This document shows, in pieces, positions 59,249 through 64,000 of a stretch of DNA of 64,000 nucleotides; position 1 is the first letter of the stretch; the number at the start of each line of letters is the position of its first letter. The DNA is taken from assembly GCA_965116165.1 (NCBI GenBank), contig OZ220484.1:558001-622000 (forward strand), given 5' to 3'. The notes beneath the pieces are model-generated. The model had not been told where the DNA came from and ran no database searches. It worked only from the letters and a program-made list of their open reading frames with translations. A program made the position numbers and the translations under genes. This stretch comes from Azophilus sp965116165 (GTDB lineage: Bacteria; Pseudomonadota; Gammaproteobacteria; Pseudomonadales; Azotimanducaceae).

Positions 59249-61771
59249 TCAGCCGGTGCCCATATCTTCCCGCATGGTCGCGACCACGCCGCCAAACTCG
59301 GCCTCGTTCTCGCGGCTGAGTGCCGCCAAAACCTCGTGCGCGCGCAGCAGCCGCATCTTCTGGCCCCTGGGATCCGCATCCGGCAATTCGAGCGTCTCGC
59401 GCTCATCGGGAACCGGCAGCGACTCGTTCGCGATGTGCTTCAAAACGACATCCATGCTCAGTTCCCGAAACGCCTCGAGAAGCGTGGCGCTCGCGCCCTG
59501 GACACTAACGCCACCCGGGCTTTGTTCGGCCTCCTGAACAAGTTCGTGCAGTGTGCCGAGCATGGCACTGTCAAGGTATTCGCATTCGGCGAGGTCAACA
59601 ATCACCCGCTTGCCGGTGCCGGTCGCCCCGAGAGCACCCTCCAACAGGGGCTCCGAATAGGCCCAGGTCACACGACCCTGTAGACAGACGAACCGGCCGG
59701 CGTCGGTTTCCGCCCAAGTCAGGTGCGGTGCATCGGCCGGCGGGTCGATCTCCATTTCCGGGACATCCTCATCGCTGCCGAAATAGCTCTCGCCGGAATG
59801 TCCCTCAAGCAGCAGCATGGTCACGTCGTCCCGATCTTCGCGCTCATGGCCCCGGGAGAGATCGATGAAAAGTTCGTCGAGTATGTGCTCGCCCTCGCCG
59901 TGCCGCTCAAGGGCGTTGGCAATGGCATCGACATCGGGATGCGCATCGCCGCCGATATCGAAGATGCCGTCCGTGTAGAACAATAGCCGATCCTGCTCGC
60001 CGAGCGGCAACTCGCTCTCGGCGAACACCGCATCCTGGTACAGGCCAAGCGCGGGGCCGGTGTGCTCGATTTGATCGACCCGGCCGCGGTGCCCCGTCAA
60101 GAGGGCCGGGCTGTGGCCGGCGGAGGCGATTGCCGCGGTGCGTTTTTCGATATCAAGCAGACAGTAGATGCAGGTGACGAACATGCCGGGGGTTGTGGGA
60201 CCGGCCAGCAGTGAACGGTTCACCCGCTTCATCGCCTCCGAGGGACGCAGTGGTCGCCCCCCGGAATCGGTAAACGCCAGGCGGTGTTTGAACAAAACCG
60301 ACAGCATGGCGGCGCTAACCCCGTGACCGGAAGCGTCCGCAATAACCAACACCAGGTGCCGCTCATCGATCTTTACGATATCGAACAGGTCGCCGCCGAC
60401 ATTGTGGCCGGGTCGATACATGGCGTGGACACAGAATCCGGGAATCTCAGGGGGGGCGCCCGGCAGCAGCGAACGTTGGATGACCTCGGCCCGTTGCAGG
60501 TCGCGCTCCATGGTCTCCGCATGGGTTTCGAGCACACGGCACAAATCGGCAAGCTGGTCGCGAGATTCCTGAAGTTGCGCGGTGCGTTCCCGCACCCGTT
60601 CCTCAAGGTGATTCTGATGCAGCGCGAGCGACGAGGTCATGGTGTTGAAGGCGTGGCCGAGCAAGCCCAGTTCATCACGGGTGGCGATGCGGACGCGCAT
60701 ACTCATATCGCCGCCCTCCACGGCGCGGGCCACCTTGGCAAGCCGCAATACCGGCCGTGTGAAGGCGGCCGCAATGCGTCCACCGATGAGGGCGGCGAGC
60801 AGGAAGAAGGCGATGGCGACAACAAGCGTCACCAGGCCCACCTGACCAATGGGCGCATAGGCCTCGTCCGCCGCAACCTGCGCCACCAACGCCCACCCTC
60901 CGTAGCCGACAGGCATATGTACGGAGAGCACCTCCCGGCCCAAATAGTCCCTGGTTTCCGCAAAGCCGGCATCACCCCCCAGGGCCATGCTCATAGCGGC
61001 ATCCTGGGATTCGTGAACGGAGAGGATGCCCGCGGGCCCGACGGGAAACAGATAACGTATGCGGTCCAGTACACCGGCCGGTGTCTTCCACACACCCAGG
61101 CGGACCTCGGCGCTCTCGAAGCCGCTACGCACCGCACTCAGCAGGTCGAGTTCCGGCTGGGCATCCACCTCCGCAATCACCACGCCGAGAAAGCGCCCCC
61201 CGCGGCTGTGCACGGGCGCGGCAAGCATCCCCCGGTAGGTACCGGCCGCCGGCACCGGCAACCCCAATGTCGGTTCAATCTTTCCATCAAGAAACACCCG
61301 GCTGGTCGCAAGGTCCGCGCCGATGTGGGTCACATCGGTCGCCGAAATGACGGTGCCCTCGGGATCCGTGATTCGCTTGTTTAGAAATCCCTCGGTACTC
61401 TGCTGTGCGTCGATAAGCGTCCGCGACGTGACTCGGAGGAAGGTTTCGTCGTCGATCAGGCCGTCGAGCCGCTCCTCCATCAGCTCGCGCAACCGGGTAC
61501 GGCTCGCCAACAGCGCGATGCCGTCGGTGCGCTGCCGGATGTGGGTCTGCAGAACGTCGCGAATGCCCTCCGCGCACAGGGTGAGCTGTTCCTGAACGTT
61601 GCCGGCGAGCAAGTGGCGAACATAGAAATAGTTGACCAGCGTCAACATCGTCGCGGTCAGTGCGATCAGGATCGCCAGCAGAAAAATGAACTTCCCGCGC
61701 AGCGAACGGGTTAGCGGAATTCCGTTATCCGCGGTGGGGTGCGTGGTCGCACCTCCCTTCTCTTCGGCCAT
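59249..61771 (-). CDS. Membrane sensor PP2C phosphatase (HAMP-SpoIIE) fused to a STAS domain
   Basis: About 840 aa from MAEEKGGATTHPTADN. Order: TM helix (about 28-50), a large periplasmic double-Cache-like sensor, a second TM helix (VTLVVAIAFFLLAALIGG), HAMP (FTRPVLRLAKVARAVEGGDM), a coiled coil, the SpoIIE/PP2C phosphatase (GGDLFDIVKIDERHLVLVIADASGHG, LLFYTDGIFD, DRDDVTMLLLE), and a C-terminal STAS anti-anti-sigma domain (KRVIVDLAECEYLDSAMLGTLHEL). It joins partner-switching phosphatase and its usual substrate domain in one chain. The Ser in DSAM is the predicted phosphosite. Confidence 0.9.
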   Translation of the reverse strand: MAEEKGGATTHPTADNGIPLTRSLRGKFIFLLAILIALTATMLTLVNYFYVRHLLAGNVQEQLTLCAEGIRDVLQTHIRQRTDGIALLASRTRLRELMEERLDGLIDDETFLRVTSRTLIDAQQSTEGFLNKRITDPEGTVISATDVTHIGADLATSRVFLDGKIEPTLGLPVPAAGTYRGMLAAPVHSRGGRFLGVVIAEVDAQPELDLLSAVRSGFESAEVRLGVWKTPAGVLDRIRYLFPVGPAGILSVHESQDAAMSMALGGDAGFAETRDYLGREVLSVHMPVGYGGWALVAQVAADEAYAPIGQVGLVTLVVAIAFFLLAALIGGRIAAAFTRPVLRLAKVARAVEGGDMSMRVRIATRDELGLLGHAFNTMTSSLALHQNHLEERVRERTAQLQESRDQLADLCRVLETHAETMERDLQRAEVIQRSLLPGAPPEIPGFCVHAMYRPGHNVGGDLFDIVKIDERHLVLVIADASGHGVSAAMLSVLFKHRLAFTDSGGRPLRPSEAMKRVNRSLLAGPTTPGMFVTCIYCLLDIEKRTAAIASAGHSPALLTGHRGRVDQIEHTGPALGLYQDAVFAESELPLGEQDRLLFYTDGIFDIGGDAHPDVDAIANALERHGEGEHILDELFIDLSRGHEREDRDDVTMLLLEGHSGESYFGSDEDVPEMEIDPPADAPHLTWAETDAGRFVCLQGRVTWAYSEPLLEGALGATGTGKRVIVDLAECEYLDSAMLGTLHELVQEAEQSPGGVSVQGASATLLEAFRELSMDVVLKHIANESLPVPDERETLELPDADPRGQKMRLLRAHEVLAALSRENEAEFGGVVATMREDMGTG

Positions 61772-61915
61772 GCGGCGCATTCTACCAGAAGCGCAAATCC
61801 GAAATCGCGTCTATTGTCGGCTGTCGGCGTCTCGTCGGCGTCTTTGATTCGGGATTGCGCCTTCGATGGGCGGACAGGGTCCGCTTGGTGGCTGCGCAGG
61901 AGTGATTCCCATTTA

Positions 61916-61937
61916 GGAAACCTCTGATCAGAGTTTC
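61916..61937. repeat. Palindrome resembling fused ends of family A elements
   Basis: GGAAACCTCTGATCAGAGTTTC contains the perfect 12-bp palindrome CTCTGATCAGAG and looks like two family A termini joined head to head. It lies in the divergent region before the glutamyltransferase gene. It may also be an operator. Confidence 0.35.
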
Positions 61938-61996
61938 TTAGTGGTTTGATCCACCCAGTGGATAATTCCGTTTGGATTTGCTGTTAGCATCCCGCG

Positions 61997-63562
61997 ATGA
62001 TCGATTTTCGCCAGCCCTATCCCTCCGCCCGGTCGCCGGTTTGCGCGTCCAATCTGGTGGCGACATCGCAGCCACTGGCCGCGCAGGCGGGTGTCGAGGC
62101 GCTGCGGCGGGGCGGCAACGCGGTGGACGCGGCACTCGCCACCGCCATCACCCTGACCGTCGTCGAGCCGAACAACAACGGCGTCGGCAGCGACGCCTTC
62201 GCCATCGTCTGGGATGGCGAGGGGCTGTTCGGCTTGAACGCATCCGGCCGCTCGCCGGCGGGATGGACACCAGACCGTTTCGCCCACCAGCAATCCATGC
62301 CGCGCCGGGGATGGGATTCGGTGACAGTGCCGGGAGCCGTCAGCGCCTGGGTTGCCCTGTCGGAACGATTCGGTCGGTTGCCGTTTGGAGATTTGTTCGA
62401 GACGGCGATTCGCTACGCCCAAGACGGCTTTCAGGTCGACCCCAAGACCGCCCGCCATTGGCAACAGGCCCCGGAACTCCACGCCGACTTTGCGGATTTC
62501 GCGGAACACTTTTTTCCCGCGCCGGCGGCCGGGGAGCGCTTCCGTCGGCCGGACCTCGCCACGACGCTTGACGACATCGCCCGGACCCGAGGCGAGTCTT
62601 TCTATCGCGGCGCACTGGCCGACCGCATCGCAGCCGCTTCCACCGCCGCCGGCGGCGCCCTGCGCCAATCCGATCTGGCGTGCCACCAGGCGGATTGGGT
62701 TACACCGCTGGCCCAGGACTATCGGCGTATTACGCTGCACGAAATACCGCCGAACGGCCAAGGCCTCGCCGCCCAAATCGCGCTCGGCATTCTGCAACAC
62801 CTCGAGGTCGCCCCGCTTGACTCCGCCGAGGGTTTTCACCGGGAGCTGGAAGCGATGAAAATCGCCATACGCGCGGCCTTCGACCACTTCGCGGACCCGG
62901 CGTCCATGCGGATTACGCCCGAAGCCTTGCTCGACGACCGGTCGCTTGCCCGCGCCGCCCGGGGCATATCGAGCCGGGCGCGTCCCCTGCCCCCCGTCGC
63001 ACTACCGACAAGCCCGGACACGGTGTACCTCGCCGCCGCGGACGCCAACGGCATGATGGTGTCGATGATCCAATCGAACTACGAGGGATTCGGCTCCGGC
63101 ATCGTCGTTCCGGGCACCGGTATCGCCATGCAGAACCGGGGGCTCGGCTTTGTTCTCAAACCCGGCCATCCGAACGAGGTTGGCCCCAGCAAGCGGCCCT
63201 ACCACACGATCATTCCCGGATTCGTCACGCGGGACGGCGCGCCACTCATGAGCTTCGGCGTCATGGGCGGCCCGATGCAACATCAGGGCCATGTGCAGAT
63301 GGTGCGGCGCATTTTCGACCACAACCAAAACCCGCAGGCGGCGAGCGATGCGCCCCGATGGCACGTCCATCCGGATTTCAGCGTTGCCTTGGAAACGGGT
63401 TTCGATGCGGGAATCGCCCAGGAACTCGCCAAACGCGGCCACCGAGTGCGCTATGAGCCCGAAGAGCGCGTATTCGGCGGTGCCCAACTCATCCTGAAGA
63501 CGGACGCGGGCTACATCGGCGGCTCCGACCACCGCAAGGAGGGCTGCGCCGCCGGATTTTGA
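61997..63562 (+). CDS. Gamma-glutamyltransferase family protein (YwrD-like)
   Basis: The protein has 521 aa. The autoprocessing Thr is predicted at about Thr342 in SPDTVYLAAADANGMMVS; the small subunit then contains NYEGFGSGIVVPGTGIAMQNRG and GVMGGPMQHQGHVQM. The N-terminal part has ATSQPLAAQAGVEALRRGGNAVDAA, typical of the family. No secretion signal is visible, so it is probably cytoplasmic and may act on a gamma-glutamyl or related amide rather than extracellular glutathione. Confidence 0.9.
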   Translation: MIDFRQPYPSARSPVCASNLVATSQPLAAQAGVEALRRGGNAVDAALATAITLTVVEPNNNGVGSDAFAIVWDGEGLFGLNASGRSPAGWTPDRFAHQQSMPRRGWDSVTVPGAVSAWVALSERFGRLPFGDLFETAIRYAQDGFQVDPKTARHWQQAPELHADFADFAEHFFPAPAAGERFRRPDLATTLDDIARTRGESFYRGALADRIAAASTAAGGALRQSDLACHQADWVTPLAQDYRRITLHEIPPNGQGLAAQIALGILQHLEVAPLDSAEGFHRELEAMKIAIRAAFDHFADPASMRITPEALLDDRSLARAARGISSRARPLPPVALPTSPDTVYLAAADANGMMVSMIQSNYEGFGSGIVVPGTGIAMQNRGLGFVLKPGHPNEVGPSKRPYHTIIPGFVTRDGAPLMSFGVMGGPMQHQGHVQMVRRIFDHNQNPQAASDAPRWHVHPDFSVALETGFDAGIAQELAKRGHRVRYEPEERVFGGAQLILKTDAGYIGGSDHRKEGCAAGF

Positions 63563-63659
63563 CCTGTGCGGTCCTCACCGCGCGATATGGCGCTCCAACA
63601 CGCGGTTGGGGAGGCCCGCCAAGTTGTTGACGTTACATCCAAGTACCCCTGTCAACTAG

Positions 63660-63916
63660 TGCTCCATCCAACTGATAATGCCGCATCAGTGGCGGCGGGA
63701 GCGTTCCGGGCAAGGCGCGGCCGCGCAGTCGTAGGCGACCTACTTCAAGCGGGCGCAACGCGGCCCGGGGCGCTCCCGCCGCCACCCGCGGGGCGCGCCC
63801 GCAAGCGCCCATCTATTTCATGCGAGGGATGCCCCTCGCGCTCCCGGCTGAGGGCTTCGTCGCCCACCTAGACGCTTGCGGGTGCGCTGATGCGGCATTA
63901 TCAGTTGGATGGAGCA
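63660..63916. repeat. 257-bp element with perfect 30-bp terminal inverted repeats
   Basis: The arms begin TGCTCCATCCAACTGATAAT and are perfect over 30 bp (63660-63689 and 63887-63916). Inside are further inverted repeats: GTGGCGGCGGGAGCG near 63689 with its complement near 63771, and a CGCCCGCAAGCG/CGCTTGCGGGTGC pair around 63794 and 63873. The interior is very GC-rich and non-coding. No target duplication is evident. It could be a miniature transposon or a structured RNA/DNA element. Confidence 0.75.
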
Positions 63917-63923
63917 ATTGCCA

Positions 63924-63952
63924 TTGACTAAAATTTGACAAGGATGTAAAAA
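63924..63952 (+). promoter_or_regulatory. Candidate promoter for the gene running off the right edge
   Basis: TTGACT (63924-63929), a 17-bp spacer and TAAAAA (63947-63952) precede a start codon at 63985. Confidence 0.4.
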
Positions 63953-63953
63953 A

Positions 63954-63983
63954 ATGGGCCTGTGTGTAATAAACGAGGCCCAT
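63954..63983 (+). promoter_or_regulatory. Leader hairpin covering a ribosome binding site
   Basis: ATGGGCCT (63954-63961) pairs with AGGCCCAT (63976-63983), an 8-bp perfect stem. The GAGG that would bind the ribosome is in the 3' arm, just before the ATG at 63985. Confidence 0.4.
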
Positions 63984-63984
63984 C

Positions 63985-64000
63985 ATGCGCTCGATTCGCT
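63985..64000 (+). CDS. Start of an unidentified gene (right edge)
   Basis: ATG followed by five codons' worth of sequence (MRSIR) after a promoter, hairpin and GAGG. Too short to identify. Confidence 0.3.

Larger units (their letters stand above)
63563..63984. other. Gene-free right end with nested palindrome and promoter
   Basis: Contains the 257-bp palindromic element (63660-63916), then a promoter match and a hairpin before a possible gene start at 63985. No coding frame I would defend lies in this stretch. Confidence 0.55.

Overview
This window is about 64 kb of GC-rich DNA from a proteobacterial-type genome. I infer an uncultured, aerobic alpha- or gammaproteobacterium, probably marine or host-associated. 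The basis is bacterial codon use, a class III formaldehyde dehydrogenase, Rieske oxygenases, many acyl-CoA genes and abundant short miniature transposons. No ribosomal gene is present, so the taxonomy is a guess.

Layout. (1) 1-6450: aromatic meta-cleavage genes (hpaF-like isomerase cut by the left edge, FAH-family hydrolase, LigAB-type extradiol dioxygenase, HpaE-type semialdehyde dehydrogenase), then an SDR and a carotenoid-cleavage-type oxygenase. (2) 6474-7425: tRNA-Arg(CCU) and a SCO1/SenC copper protein. (3) 7741-13912: a tightly packed atu/liu-like operon (carboxyltransferase, biotin carboxylase, enoyl-CoA hydratase, AtuA family). (4) 13941-19222: a decayed zone with a coiled-coil protein, a chimeric gene scar, a broken MFS gene, and a Rieske oxygenase interrupted by an intact IS3-family element. 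(5) 19223-23713: two DsbA/HCCA-isomerase-like proteins, an enoyl-CoA hydratase, a small membrane-anchored protein and an NhaC antiporter. (6) 23781-26927: AAA-type ATPases. (7) 27150-34714: fatty-acid desaturase, formaldehyde dehydrogenase, methyltransferase, a Rieske oxygenase bracketed by inverted miniature elements, and an octaheme-TPR lipoprotein. (8) 34869-37409 and 55148-58456: acyl-CoA genes (hydratase, coaE, PHP, two MaoC proteins, DUF35, Cys-less thiolase-like protein, CaiB transferase). (9) 37410-55147: a roughly 17.7-kb defence island lying between the two MaoC genes. (10) 58913-end: ferredoxin, SpoIIE-STAS phosphatase, gamma-glutamyltransferase, and a nested palindrome.

The most interesting region is the island. 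It carries a DUF499/Swt1-HEPN ATPase, a DUF1156 DNA methylase, a SNF2-type helicase split from its DUF3883 tail, and an AlbA_2 ATP-binding protein. This is the gene content of the helicase-methylase-ATPase (Hma-like) anti-phage family. Inside it, on the opposite strand, sit two overlapping tyrosine recombinases and a second DUF1156 methylase. The two methylases face each other and share a 778-bp near-perfect inverted repeat and a 73-bp perfect inverted repeat. These bracket divergent central domains of about 1.3 kb. The layout looks like a switch or cassette store for methylase specificity.

Two miniature inverted-repeat families are spread through the window: one of exactly 99 bp (four full copies plus halves), and one of about 100 bp with an 8-bp AT-rich target duplication in one copy. 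They lie beside several gene breaks. One copy ends three bases before the carboxyltransferase start codon. Both Rieske genes are next to them. An IS3-family insertion with a 3-bp duplication splits one Rieske gene so cleanly that its removal restores a 357-codon frame.
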